Positions 24,431-36,588 of a stretch of 64,000 nucleotides of DNA are shown here, piece after piece (positions within the stretch are counted from its first letter, which is position 1; each line of letters starts with the position of its first letter). Source of the stretch: Alnus glutinosa (lineage: Eukaryota; Streptophyta; Magnoliopsida; Fagales; Betulaceae); the NCBI RefSeq assembly GCF_958979055.1, contig NC_084892.1:6961501-7025500 (forward strand). Reading direction: 5' to 3'. The notes under the pieces are model-generated. The model did no database searches. It worked only from the letters and a program-made list of their open reading frames with translations, and was not told where the DNA came from. Position numbers and translations under genes: made by a program.

Positions 24431-24871
24431 CTTTTTCATTTCTCTGTTCCTTTTATTTTACCCACCAACACAAACACCAACCACACACTGGGGCTCACTC
24501 TCATGTGAGGAGTTATCGTGTGGTTGTTGTGATGGTGTTGTGTATGAATCAAATCTCATACTTAAAACCAAACAAAAGGAGAAAAGAGACTTACGGAAGA
24601 GAGGGAGAGAGAGAAGTGGTCCTTATTCTTTTGTCTTTTATTTCTTTATCTTTTCCTCTTCTACTCTTTTCTTTCTTCTTCTATTCTTTTATTCACCAAG
24701 ACACACACTGTAACACCCCAGATTTTAGGACATGGTCTCTTAAATAGAATTTAAGATCTATGGCGATCAATTCACACTTTTAATTACTCGATCGACATTA
24801 TTCTGATAAATTGCATCTTTATGTGCTATCTGTTCCAAAACCTAAATATTTAGTAAATTGATTGGAATAAT

Positions 24872-26334
24872 TGTTAGCCTTATGGCGTCAATCCCATTAT
24901 ATTGCAAATATTTTGATGATAACAAATTATATCTTGTTGCTCTAATGTATTTACTTCAAGTATGATAGTTGCAAAGAACATTCGAGCACACATTCTCAAA
25001 GGACCAAAAAGAATCTAAGGCATTTGGAATTCAAAGCAAGAAGCCCTTAAGCTCTGAAGAAGACAAGATTGAAGAATCCGTATTTTATTAGGGTATTCTT
25101 GTAAAGCTCTTATATGATTGAACTCCTGAGGCTCCTTACTCTAGAATGACCTTAGGACCCTTCATACATTGCATACATGGATTTTTGAAATACGTAAAAT
25201 ACATTAAAATCAGATTTCAAGTATAAAAATTCTGCTGGAAATTATTTTGTCTTTGAAAACCAAATTTCAGATTTGAAAAGTTAGCTACCCACGATTTCTG
25301 ACTTTGAAAATCTGGTTACAATTTGAAAGGTTAGCTAGCAACGAATTCAGACTTTGAAAATCTGGTTGCCAATTTGAAATGTTAGCTAGCAACAAACTCT
25401 GACTTTGAAAATCTGGTTGCCAACTTGAAAGGTTAGCTAGCAACGAATTCAGACTTTGAAAATCTGGTTGCCAATTTGAAATGTTAGCTAGCAACAAACT
25501 CTGACTTTGAAAATCTGGTTGCCAACTTGAAAGGTTAGCTAGCAACGAATTCAGACTTTGAAAATCTGGTTGCCAATTTGAAATGTTAGCTAGCAACAAA
25601 CTCTGACTTTGAAAATCTGGTTGCCAACTTGAAAGGTTAGCTAGCAACGAATTCAGACTTTGAAAATGTGGTTGCAACTTGGAAAATTAGCTAGCATAAT
25701 TCAAATTCTCTCAAACGGTTATTTTCTTGCTTGTCCTATAAATACATGACCTTAGCTTTCATTTTCACATCATTCAATCAAGTGAGAAACAAGCAAGCTT
25801 AGAACTCAAAGCATTCTTTCTTTCATTCAAATTCATTTGAGCCTTCAAGTTCATTTCATACAAGAGTTCTAGTGAGAGAGATTTTGTTGTAAAAGCCTTA
25901 TTGTATATCCTTCTCGAAAAGGAGAATTGTTATTGTGAGAGAAATCTCAAACCCGATCCATAATCTATTGTATCAAGAGGGTTGGTGTGACCCTTGTGAG
26001 GTGTGAAGGAGATTTTCCACCTTGTGAAGAAGAGTAGGTTACTCTTGAAGTGTAAAGGTTTTAACTCCACCTGCAAGGAGTTTTGTTTAGTGGATTGAAA
26101 TCTCAAGTGGTGTGCTTGGGGAGTGGACGTAGGTCAGGTGGACCGAACCACGATAAATCGCTGAGTTTGAATCTCTCTCTCTATCTCTTCATTATTGTTC
26201 CAATATTTATATTGTTTGCATTATACTGCATTTTTTATTGTTCTATATTCTTAATTCAGTATAATTTTTATTAAAAGAACAGTTTGCCATCAACCCTATT
26301 CACCCCCCCTCTAGGGTTGATTATCTGGGTAACA
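24872..26334 (+). mobile_element. Solo LTR of a SIRE/Maximus-like Copia element
   Basis: It starts TGTTAGCCTTATGG and ends TTATCTGGGTAACA, so TGTTA and TAACA are inverted ends. A perfect ATAAT duplication flanks it (24867-24871, 26335-26339). The TTTTGATGATAACAAAT word near the start and the CACCCCCCCTCTAGGGTTG word near the end are typical of this Copia lineage. A TATA-like CTATAAATAC is at 25737. It contains the 51-bp tandem array. No internal domain follows, so it is a solo LTR. Confidence 0.9.
25296..25690 (+). repeat. 51-bp tandem array with 102-bp higher-order period
   Basis: About eight units of GACTTTGAAAATCTGGTTGC, then CAATTTGAAATGTTAGCTAG. Two unit types alternate: one ends CAACAAACTCT, the other CAACGAATTCA. 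The unit is 17 codons long, so the minus strand stays open for 130 codons by periodicity alone. It lies upstream of the LTR TATA box, so it may act as a repeated enhancer; that is inference. Confidence 0.95.
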
Positions 26335-28539
26335 ATAATAATATTTCTAATATTATTAGACGAGAATATTTTGTAGAATAATATTATTAATATATAATAT
26401 TATTTTGAAATATTTATTGTACAAAATATTATTTTGATCTAATATTATTTTGTATAATAATATTATCAGAGTAATAATGTTATTCAAAAATTAACATTAT
26501 TTATGAAATGATTTGGACTCAAAAAGGGTTTAAAATTATATTCTAATGATTTATTAAATGGTAAAGACCTGATATACAAATATTCAAAAAATATTTTATA
26601 TACAGATTAATTGAATCTGCAGATTAGTCGAATCTGCGGGTTAATTGAATCTGGGTGAAGGAATCTATTGCGTAATCTCTGTGCGTCATCTCTTGTGAAT
26701 CACCCTTGTTGCCCACGGTTTCTCTCCTATAAATCCGAACTCCCTTCTTCATCAGAAACTCGCACCTCTCAGTAAAAATTCAGTGGGTTTCTTCTTCCTT
26801 CTTTTATTTTTCTCCTATTTCCTCTGTTATGTTCTTTCTTTTTTTGTTCTTCATCCGGAACACAGAGAGAGACAGAGACAGTGAGAGTGAAAGAAAGAAT
26901 CATCCCCTTCCTCTTCCTGATTTTCTTCCTTCCTCCTTTTCTCTTTTCTTCTTCTTACTTTTCTCTTTCCTTTTCCATCCGAGTCTCTGAGCAAGAGACG
27001 ATCGTGGGGAGAAAGGAGAGCTAGAAAGTGAGGGAGACAAGGGAAGGTGAGGGAAATTCAAAGATAAAAGAGAGAAATTGAGAGAGTGAGACCCAGTCCC
27101 CTTTCTCCTTTTTATCTTCTATCTTCTTTCTTCTCTTCTAAGACCGAGAGACCCGAGAGAGAGGGAAGCCAACTGAGAGAGAGAGAGACCTGGAGAGAGT
27201 GAATCAGAGAGGGAGAACCGAGAGAGAAGAGACCACCGGAGGTTCGATTTTCGGTGGTTGTTACTCGAGAAACCGATGGACAGAGGAGAGGACCCGATGG
27301 AGAGGGATCCGAAACCCAGGAGAACCGGAACAGAGACCCGGCCCTCCGACGAGACCCAGACCCGATCCTCCATGGGTCATCGCTGGTGACGGTCCCAGTA
27401 GCGGTTTCCGGCGGTTCTGGCCGGAAATCCGGCGACTCCCAGTGGCGATTTCCGGCTTCGCATTCCATGACCCATTTCAACGTTTTCCCGGTGGATTTTT
27501 CTAAAAAATCCCCAAAGGTAAATTCCAGTAATTTCCTGTAATTGATAGATAAATTGGAAATTGAGGTTTTATCGACTTTTGCCAAGTTGAACTAATTCCC
27601 CTGTTTTTCCTTTGATCGGCCGAATACTGTGATGTTCGTGTATGTGGTGTTTTTGGTGGTTAATCTTTGGGTATTCCGGTGGTGATGAATTTGGAAATTG
27701 ATGTTGGGTGTTGTTCCGGTCAGTGGATGTGTTTTTAGTGTGTGTGTGTTCGGTTGTCAATAGGTTGTGTTCCCTATTTTGCAGTGCTTCTGTTTGTTGG
27801 GTGTGTTTTCCCTGTTTTCCTTCTTAGCTGTGTCTTTTGTTTCTGTTGAGTACGTTTCAATTGGAACATGTTTCAGAATAGAAAAGTTTGGCATATCCTC
27901 TGTTTTTCAGTGGGTTGGCTATGGAGATTTTGAGTCCCTGTTTTATTATATTCTGGTTTAGTTAAGTTGTGAGAGTGTTGATTTGTTGGTTAGGAATGAT
28001 TTTGGTAGTATGGTATTTTGATTGGTGTTTTGAGCGTCAGTGTGTGTGTAGTGGCAGTGTTTTATTATATTTTGATTGGTTATGTATGGGTTTATGTGGG
28101 TTGTGGTTAATTCTAGTTAAAGGGTCTAACTAAATAAGTATATTTAGAGTTGGTGTGGTTTTGGGTATTAATGTTTGATTTGCATAAATTAATAAGTTTG
28201 GGAATTTTACTGTCCTTAGATAGTTTTAAGTATAGAATAATAAGCTCTAAATAAGGAGCTCATGGTTAAGTTTGTATCCAGAAAGTAGTTGGAGATTTTA
28301 TAATAGTATAGTATTAATTTTATTTAAAGGTAGGTTTGTAATTTTTAAGCATTTTTATATTATTGCAGATGATGACTTGAGAAACTGCACTAAATGGCTG
28401 TAAGTATTTCTATACTTACTGAGGACGAAGCTAGTGGATTTTTCCATGATACTGTGTTTACTGCTTTATTTATTTGTTTGCGCATGTGATCTTACATGTT
28501 TTCTATTTTTAACTAAAATGGTTAATAACAAAGCTGGTA

Positions 28540-28770
28540 TGCAGCGGGGGGGTGATGGCTGCCAGTGGAACCTTTGGCTTCCGTGACACTAAATTAATTA
28601 AACGGGTTATGACCTTTGGCTCATAGTCTGCTGGGACCTTTGGATTCCAGTAACAAACTAATAAATGTGAGAGTTGGCTAATACAGCTGGGGTGTTGATG
28701 GTATTGCCAACTGGGACCGTTGGCTCCCGTGACACGCTAATCCGGACCGTTGGTTCCTTCACGAGAGGAG
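28540..28770 (+). repeat. GGGACCTTTGGCTCCCGTGAC tandem repeat in LTR copy 3
   Basis: Four or five degenerate units around GGACCTTTGGCTTCCGTGAC, spaced by AT-rich sequence. It occupies the position of the GACGTCACTCC array of copy 2, but the unit is different. Confidence 0.75.
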
Positions 28771-30410
28771 TGCATAAAATTGATAATTAAGCCTTGCATT
28801 TAAAACTGTCATATTACTGTTTTATGGTTAGGTATACATTTAATATATGACTGTGATTAGCTACCACGGATTATATATTGCATATATACGTGACTATAAA
28901 ACCATATTTGCATTATGTGGCATTTATTAAATAAATCAGCATTCATATTATTATGGGAAACAGTGGACTCACTTAGGTTGTTTTGTGTTTTTATTTCTAT
29001 ATATATATATATACATTGGTGCAGGTTTATAGACAAAGATTAGAGCTCGAGTGGTCTTCAAGTTAAAGATACATAGTTCGTATTTTGTTTGTAGTCTTCT
29101 GTGTTTATAGCATTTTATGTTGACAAGATTGCTAATAATTTTCATGTATACTCTTGTGTCACTATGGACACCTGTTTCCATGTATTTGTTCTAAGTATTT
29201 TCTAATGAATGTCTAGAGATATTTAATTTAAAAGCTCTGATGTGTTATTTAATCCAAGTCTGTTGGATAAATTATATTCCGCTACCAATTTATAACTCTG
29301 ATAATGTTGTAGTAATGTCACGTGAAAATCGAAAAATTTTCACTTACGCCTTTTTGTAAAAGGCGGGGCGTTACACACACACACACACACAGCAGGTACC
29401 CCGAGACAGACAGCGAATAGAAAGGGAGAGAAAGAAAGTCCGAGAGAGAGAGAAAGAAAAGAGTTGCAGAAAAATAATCAAGGAAGAAGGAGAGAGCTTT
29501 GGAGAGAATTTTCTAGTTTTCCGCTTTGTTTTCTTTTCTATTTTTCTGGGCTACAAACCTTGAGCAAGAGGGGGAGAATTGCTGCTGGAACTAAAAGAAA
29601 AACTAAGAGAAAGAGAGAAGCAGACTTCCTGCAGAGAGAAACAGAGAATGGGGACGAAGGGAAGAAGGGAAGAGAGCTTCGGCTTTGTGTGTGCAAGACC
29701 CATTGCCCATGGTCTCTTTATATAGAAGACCTGAAAGGTGAGGATCATCCCAGCACAATTTCAATCTATGTACAGGAGCCTTGCAGGTGTTCAATGGCAG
29801 ATTCAAAGAATCAAAATCGACCAATAACACTTATCTCTAACGAACAAGAAGTTCAAATTCAACTAATCTAACTTAATCTATTAACTAAGCTACGATTGTT
29901 TGTTTTTAATTTTCTAATGACTTAAAAATGGACTGGGCTTAAACGTGAAGCCAGATGTGGGTTGGGCTGGGCTAATGAAGAATTAAAATGGGCCCACATA
30001 TTACTAATATTCAATTTTCGCCCAAATCAGGAGTGGTATATTTCACAAGTATTTTCGCACCCTAAACGGAGTTCAAAAATTATGAAATTCGGAGAGTAGC
30101 TAGAGAACTTTGAGACGAGTGTTATGGCTTTTGAATCGACCAAAACAGAGTTCGTTTGATCTTACTTTCGTTATTCTAAAGTTTAAGATTCGTTTGAGTT
30201 TTTATCAAATTAAAACTATAAATGCTTCTAAATGAATATTTATTTTCATAAATATTCATATTTATTCTTTTACCTTATTATTAGGTCTTTAAATCATATT
30301 TTAAGATATTTTATTCAATATCTTAAAATACGGGGTATTACAATCATTCACACGCATCCAATTAAAATAAAACATAAACATAACACTATTGAAATCCAGT
30401 ACTACCCTCA

Positions 30411-31432
30411 GAGCATCCTCATTGGCCTCTTCAAAATTTCACTAAATTTTTGTGAAAAAATCAACCTTTTTGAGTTTAACTATCACTTTTAAAAAATTTT
30501 TTACATCAAACTCTCTAAAAATTTCTCTATTTTAATTAGTTATTATTTTTTATTGATTTTGGATCAACTACTTTTAACTGTCTTGAACATCAAAATTGCA
30601 CTGACAAAAGCCAACTCCCTTCATTCAACGTCCAACGGGTATTCTTTAACAACCACCCATCTCCCTGCAAAGGAGATCGATAGCCCAGAACCCAAATTTA
30701 CAGCTCATACATTCAACGAAAAGGTAGAGGGGGGTTGAATAAGCTTCGAAGTGGCTTAGAAAGATCTCATAGGCTCTCTTTTTAATTTGGTTTTCGGAAT
30801 TCCGTCTGTGGGAGTTCTCAAAAGTCACCAATTCAGGTACCCAGCCATCATTTTTTCTGGAATTGGTTGATTTGGGTATTGCCTTTTGGATCCGTTTTCA
30901 GAAATTCGGGAAAGTTTGTACACTTTGTGGTGGAAATCTTGGTATATTGTTTTAATTTTTTTATTCATTTGAGTTTTTGTTCCTGCAAGTTTCAATGGTA
31001 GCTCTTCCCAGTGAGCTATTCATCAGTTGTGCATTTTCTGTTCATTACCGGCAACAGAAGAAACTGGTACAGAGGAACCCAAATGGAGTTGTGCCGATCT
31101 GGGTCTAGATTAATTCCTGGTTATACAGCACCTAAGTGAAGTTCAGGAAGAAGATCCTAGGAGTGTCATTAATGAATTCTCGCAATGTTGTATAGCAGAG
31201 AGAGCGAGACAGAGAAGGAGAGACAGACAGAGGAAAAGTGAGATGGGCGGGAAGTGAAAATAAAATAATATTTTAATGAATAGCGTGAGAAAATTTGGGG
31301 TTAAATTTGGTGAGAGATTCTGATAAGAATTAGTTTAGTGAAATTTTAGAGAGCTCAATGCATAGGATTTTTTGAGAAGTTTCTCCAATATTTAGTGAAA
31401 AGTTCAAACTAAAGAGGCCAATGAGGATGCTC
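30411..31432. mobile_element. Harbinger/Tourist-like non-autonomous element, 1022 bp
   Basis: Terminal repeats are GAGCATCCTCATTGGCCTCT and its inverse. TCA flanks both sides (30408-30410, 31433-31435). The empty site is seen in LTR copy 2 (CACCCTCAGTGAGTAAG near 23760), where the TCA is single. The core (30560-31250) is less AT-rich and looks like captured leader or promoter DNA, with no protein I recognise. Confidence 0.85.
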
Positions 31433-31624
31433 TCAGTAAGCAATTTATACTTACAGTCCTTTGTTTCAACGGAGTCCACGGAAATATTAATTGCAGCATT
31501 ATATTCATGAAATACTAGATTAGCAAATAGTGCTAAGAAAATCATTGTTCACCACTATCTCTTCTAGTTCTTTATTAAATAGAACCATTATTTGTTTGGG
31601 TATTACAGTGGCTACATTTTATAT

Positions 31625-31657
<33 letters not shown>

Positions 31658-31770
31658 TTCCAATTAAATACATTCCCTGTTTAAAATATATTTTGAACAT
31701 ATATTCTTTCTTTTGGTACACATGTTAATAGGCATATATATATATATAATACATAATAGTAATCTCTCTC

Positions 31771-31830
<60 letters not shown>

Positions 31831-31986
31831 TATAAAAAATACATAATAGTAATCTCTCTCATTTTTATTTTTTTATTTTTTTTACACATTCTCACTCACT
31901 CAATCATTGCCCTTCACGCGCACGCACACAACAAAGCATCATTGGTATTACACAACTACTCTCACAGTTTTTACAGCGCGCACACA

Positions 31987-34900
31987 TAGGGGTAGAGCCA
32001 GGAATTAGTTGGTGGGGGGGGGGGGGGGGGGGGGGGGGCGAACCTAAATAAATATATATAATCCTTCAATATGTGCTCCCGCTTGTAAAATAAAAGAAAA
32101 CAAGTCTTAAACAGTTAAACTTAACTTTATAATAAATCATAAGTTATAACTGTATACAAAAGTTACATGTTTATAAAATCATATTTAAAAATAAATTTTC
32201 TTCCGAATACAAAAGCGTTCTAGTTTGCTATAGATACGTACAAAAAAAAAAAAAAAATCCAAAAAAGAACTTCATATCTCCTTCGAATTGTGCTCAACGT
32301 CGATGATCTTTCATGGAATAAAACTCATTCATTATCATCTCTGTCGTGAAATCCTTAGCAATTTATTTCTCGATATAAACTACCAAATTATCTGCTAGAA
32401 ACTCATCTTCCATTCTACACGTAATCTAGTTTTTACAAGTTTTATGACAGAAAATGCTCGTTCAGTAGTAGCGGTAGAAACAGGGAGAGTCAACACTAGA
32501 CGAATCAACTTGTCAATCAAATTATAAATCTTCGATTTTCCTGAAATTGCTAATCCTCTGCACAACTCAGATAAAGTGGACATATTCTGAAAATCTGAAT
32601 GTTTTGACACATCAAGCCTATAATGATCCAATTGAAATCTCAAAATGATTTTCTCTTGCTCAGTAAAATTTTGAGGATAGAACTTCTCAACTAAGCTGCA
32701 TATATCATCGATCTTAAATGAATTGTATACATCTTGGGGGCTCAAAGCGGCACTAAGACGAAGAAGGTCCACTGCATGCTCACTAAATCTATTATCCAGT
32801 TCTTGCAATTGGAAGACTACTACAAATTGCAGCAATAAATACATCAATTCTAAAATGATGCTCCATTGTCATGGAAGATTCTTCATTTTGGCGACATGGT
32901 ACAAGCATTCATATCAGGAACATCAATTTCTTTTTTTTTTTCACAAAATGATTTAACAGTATCAAGGAAAGGCTCTCATTTTTCATTTCTCAAATTTTGA
33001 AGAAGTGATTTTGTAGTTGAAACCACTTTCATGGCATTTAAAATGTTTTGAGAATTTTTTTGCAAAGCTTGACAAAGACACTGAGTAAATCCCATAATCT
33101 CTTTCATCAAATGTAAGATAAAAACAAATTCAAATGATGTTAATACCATATAAGCCGCTTCAACATCACCGCGTTGAGAATAGTTGGTTCCCTCCTTTGA
33201 GATTGTGTCGAGAATTGAACAAGTTGCACGAAACATTTTTATCAAGCTACAAACAAAATTAAAATGAGAAGACCATCGAGTATCTCCAGGTCGTTGCAAA
33301 GTACCAATTTGATTTGCCCCCCTTCTAGTCTCAATTTCATTAGAAGCAATCATACTTTCAATCTCAACAACTTGAGTAGATTGCAATTCACCATTGCGTT
33401 TTGAAGAACCAACAACAATGTTGATAATAAAATTCAAATTCTCAAAGAACCGATGAACATATTTTACTTCTCTAGACGCTACAACCAAAGCTAATTGTAG
33501 CTTATGAGCAAAGCAATGCACATAATATGCATATGGACATTTTCTAAGAAATAAAGCTTGTAACACATTCCATTCACCACGCATATTACTACCTCCATCA
33601 TATCCCTGACATCGAATATTTTGAATTTTGAGGTCGTTACAAGAAATGACATCATATATCTTTCTTTTTTTTTAAAGTTAATGCAGTAGTATCTTTGATA
33701 TAGACAACATGAAAGAATCTCTCTCGAATAAAACTATCATTATAACAAATCTCAAAATGATTGCCATTTGCTTCTTTTTTGACTCATCCCGATCGAGCTT
33801 CATCAACAAGAATGCAAAATTTAGCATCCCCAATTTCTTTGTGAATCACATCTCGCACTTTAGTTGCAAAGATATGCAAAATTTATTTTTGAATTTGGGG
33901 TGATGTATATTTGGCATTTCGTGGAGCATTTGTCAACATAACTCTATCAACTTTATCATTAAAAGTTGTTAAAAACTTTATCAATTCAATGAAGTTACCT
34001 TGATTTTTTGAGTCGGAGCTTTCATCATGACCTCTGAATGCACATGCTTAGAATGCTAGCCATCAAACACTATCTATTGAGGTTTTGAGCCGCAATCGAT
34101 TATTATCTATTTCTTGTGATGACTGTTTTTCAATCAACTTGCCAATATGCCGTGAATAATTCTTCAGATCTTCACAACATTTCACAGCAATTTTATGTGG
34201 TGAATTTGGGTCTGTCCCCACATGCCCCATTAAAAGACAATTCATTCCATCGTTCACCTTTTTCCAATTCTTAAAACCTTTCACTATAAATGCATTTGAT
34301 CTTGGACGGCCTGTTGATTTCTTAGCAAAAATATAACATGGATGACAAAAGATAGCATCCTTTGATTCTGAATACTCCAACCAAGTTGAGTATGTTTAAA
34401 ACCAAGAAGCTTGAAATCGACGACGATGATTCTTTGGTCTTGAAACTGGATATTCTATAGGTTTAAGAATAGGTTGACATAGGCCAGCTCTAAGATAAGT
34501 ACATCGCATTTTATCTTGTAAGTTTACAAGAAATTCCTATATTTGTGGATGTTTTCCTGAATCATGTTGCAAAGAGGTGACATCAATTTCTTCAGGAATG
34601 ATTCTTGGACATTTGGAAGGCCGCTCATCAGTCATTGAAGCATTAAGATCCGTTGCTAACGGTCTATTTAAATGTGTATCACTATTAACCTCTAAATGAC
34701 TCGCATATTTTTTCTTAAAGAATGAATCAATTGTTTTTGGTCTACTCATATTTTTCTAAGCTGTAAGAAAAATTTATAGATTAATAAATTAACTAAAAAG
34801 TACCTAGAAATATAAGATCTTTATTAGAATTTTTTTATTTATAATAGTTCTAATTAGTATTAACAACCAAAAAAGCAACGAATGATTAACTAAATCAAAA

Positions 34901-36578
34901 AACCCATCAAAGTAGAAGAAAAAAAAATCAATAATCAAAGTAACTATTAAGAATCTTAATCTACCCAAAATAACAAACACAAAAAAATATAAACTACTTG
35001 ACAAATAAACTAAGCACAATTAATAGGACACGAGAAAAATGAGTACCTTTCAGTGAAGCAATGTTTTCTTGAGCTTGAGGAGTTTCTTGAAAACAAATCA
35101 AAGACAATAATGTGCTAGCTGAATGCTGCAAACCAATAATAATAATAAAAAAAATGAAACACAATTAAAAAAAGAGGCATACTTAATTTTTTTTTTTTTT
35201 TTGTGTATTTATTTTGTAAGCTTCTTAAGAATTCTATCTAGATTAAATACTGGAAAAACAAATTAAATAATAAAAACAAATATAAAAATTTTTTATCATT
35301 CAAAAACAAATATTAACAAAGCATATTTGATTAATTGGTTATTTTCTTACATTAATCACATATCACATTTAAAATTTTAATCATTTGATTCCTAATAAAA
35401 AAATCTCATATCCAAAATCAAAACGTTCCAGAACTTCCAACAAATCCATTGGTCCCTTTTGAAAAGAAAGAATCTTTTCATCAAAAAAAAAAATCTTCCA
35501 CCACAAGTCCACAACAAACAAAATACATTACCAATTTACCACATTTCTCAATTCTCTCCCGATCTCCCCAGTCCCCACCCATGGTCTGATGGTCCCACGC
35601 ATCAAAGCATTGAAGTCATTAAGTCAAAGTGGGTCTTTCAGTTTTTCTAATTTATACTTTCTAGGACCTTCTAAGTTCTATCATTCTGGCTTCAACATTA
35701 CTACAAATGACAAACCCACAGACCACAATATTCCTAATTTCATTTTCCTTAATTTCATTTCTCCCCTCACGCCTCTCTCAAAGTCTCAAACACAACATCT
35801 CGTCATCTCACGCCTCTCTCAAACACAGCATAGAAAAGAAAAGAAAAATTGGCGTAGGGCAGATAACTCACGTCTCAGTGTCTCACGGTGACGGACGACA
35901 GTGTCTCGAGGCTAGATGAACAGCATGGACCGCGCGACGTAGCGTCGGGTGCGTGGAAGACAGTGGATGTACAGTCTCTCAGATCTCAGTTCTCTCCCTT
36001 CTGAGCCTCTCAGTATTTTCAGGACTGAACCAGAACATTTTTTTTTCTTTTTCTTGGGGTTTGGGTGATACTTGACAGAAAGTTATTGAGGAAAATTTGA
36101 GACAGTTGAAAACTGAAAAGCAAATTTTGCATTTGCCCCATTTTCTCTTGTGAAGTGTGAATTTTTTTGATTGATATTTCAGTGATTTCACATTTGCCGT
36201 GTTGGAGAGGATTTGATTGCTGTCTCATGTCTGTCGATATTATTTTTTTTTTCCCTATGACCTTATATGCTGCGTAGCTGTGATTTTTTTTTTATTATTA
36301 TGATTTTTTTCTTTTTTAAGATTCAAGTGCCTGAACTACAACACTGATGCTTGAGGATAATTTTTTTTTTTTTTTTTAAGAAAAAAAATAGTAGTATTTG
36401 AGTAAATTTTTAGGGGATTTTTCTAAATCTCATTTTTACTTATTAAAAACAAAATTAGGGGGGGTTGAATTCAATTTTTGCAGGGGCCATTAGTGCATTA
36501 ACCCAAAAAAAAAAAAAAAAAAAAATTTAGAAGTCAATTTTTTTTTTTTTGGTGGGGGGCAACGTGCCTCCGCCCCTG
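31987..36578 (-). mobile_element. hAT transposon, full-length but dead, 4592 bp (hAT-2)
   Basis: The ends are TAGGGGTAGAGCCAGG (left) and, inverted, CAGGGGCGGAGGCACG (right). The 10-bp repeat CGCGCACACA flanks it (31977-31986, 36579-36588); the 8-bp hAT duplication is contained in it. It is a relative of hAT-1, inserted in the same host LTR in opposite orientation. Next to the left end is a run of about 25 G (32014-32038). The transposase (34749-32395) is broken. The 5' leader lies at about 35870-36230 on the minus strand. Confidence 0.9.
32395..34749 (-). pseudogene. hAT transposase with TTF-type zinc finger (hAT-2), broken
   Basis: Same architecture as hAT-1. N-terminal TIDSFFKKK is at 34749-34700. 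The zinc-finger segment SESKDAIFCHPCYIF is near 34370. YAYYVHCFAHKLQLALVVAS is near 33540. The dimerisation block LPVSTATTERAFSVIKLVKT is near 32480, and the frame ends at 32395, earlier than hAT-1, after RVEWKMSF. In-frame stops include a TAG just after GKHPQI (34535) and a TAA in the WF*TYSTWLEY stretch near 34398. Further shifts separate the 34063-34380, 32976-33584 and 32395-32847 pieces. It is non-functional. Confidence 0.95.
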
Positions 36579-36588
36579 CGCGCACACA

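Larger units (their letters stand above)
24709..29375 (+). mobile_element. LTR copy 3 (same family), opposite orientation, inside LTR copy 2
   Basis: It starts TGTAACACCCCAGATTTTAG and ends GGCGGGGCGTTACA. The flanks CACAC (24704-24708, 29376-29380) fit a 5-bp duplication but lie in a CA tract, so they are only suggestive. Own length without the SIRE LTR is 3.2 kb. A probable TATA box CTATAAATCC is at 26727, followed by a pyrimidine-rich then GA-rich leader (26780-27230). The end region AAATTGGTAGCGGAATAT (inverted, near 29270-29295) matches the start of copy 2. A tandem repeat is at 28540-28770. Minor open frames at 27112-27585 have no family motif. Confidence 0.85.
22729..30342 (-). mobile_element. 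LTR copy 2 (same family), inserted in LTR copy 1
   Basis: On + it starts TGTAATGCCCTGC and ends GGGGTATTACA. The flanks ACCAT (22724-22728) and ATCAT (30343-30347) match at 4 of 5 positions. Its own sequence (22729-24708 plus 29381-30342) is about 2.94 kb. It lies in reverse orientation, with the TATA-like word TCTATATAAAGAG on the minus strand near 29715. Its 22735-22830 region is the inverted partner of 29270-29375 in copy 3. A GACGTCACTCC minisatellite is at 23320-23650. Confidence 0.85.

Noticed and set aside
25285..25677. 130-codon repetitive minus-strand protein
   Set aside because: The frame stays open only because the tandem unit is 51 bp; it is part of a solo LTR and has no start context or family match.
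27112..27585. 157-codon minus-strand frame and overlapping plus-strand frames
   Set aside because: They lie in the GA/CCGG-rich leader of LTR copy 3; different frames are open on both strands and none has a recognisable domain.
22729..29375. A single DNA transposon with long terminal inverted repeats
   Set aside because: I first read the inverted ends at 22729 and 29375 this way. The sequence after 29380 continues LTR copy 2 to GGGGTATTACA at 30342, and copy lengths agree only with two nested LTRs of opposite orientation.
29464..29871. 135-codon plus-strand frame, Arg/Lys/Glu rich
   Set aside because: It falls in the purine-rich leader region of LTR copy 2 (which reads on the minus strand) and shows no motif.
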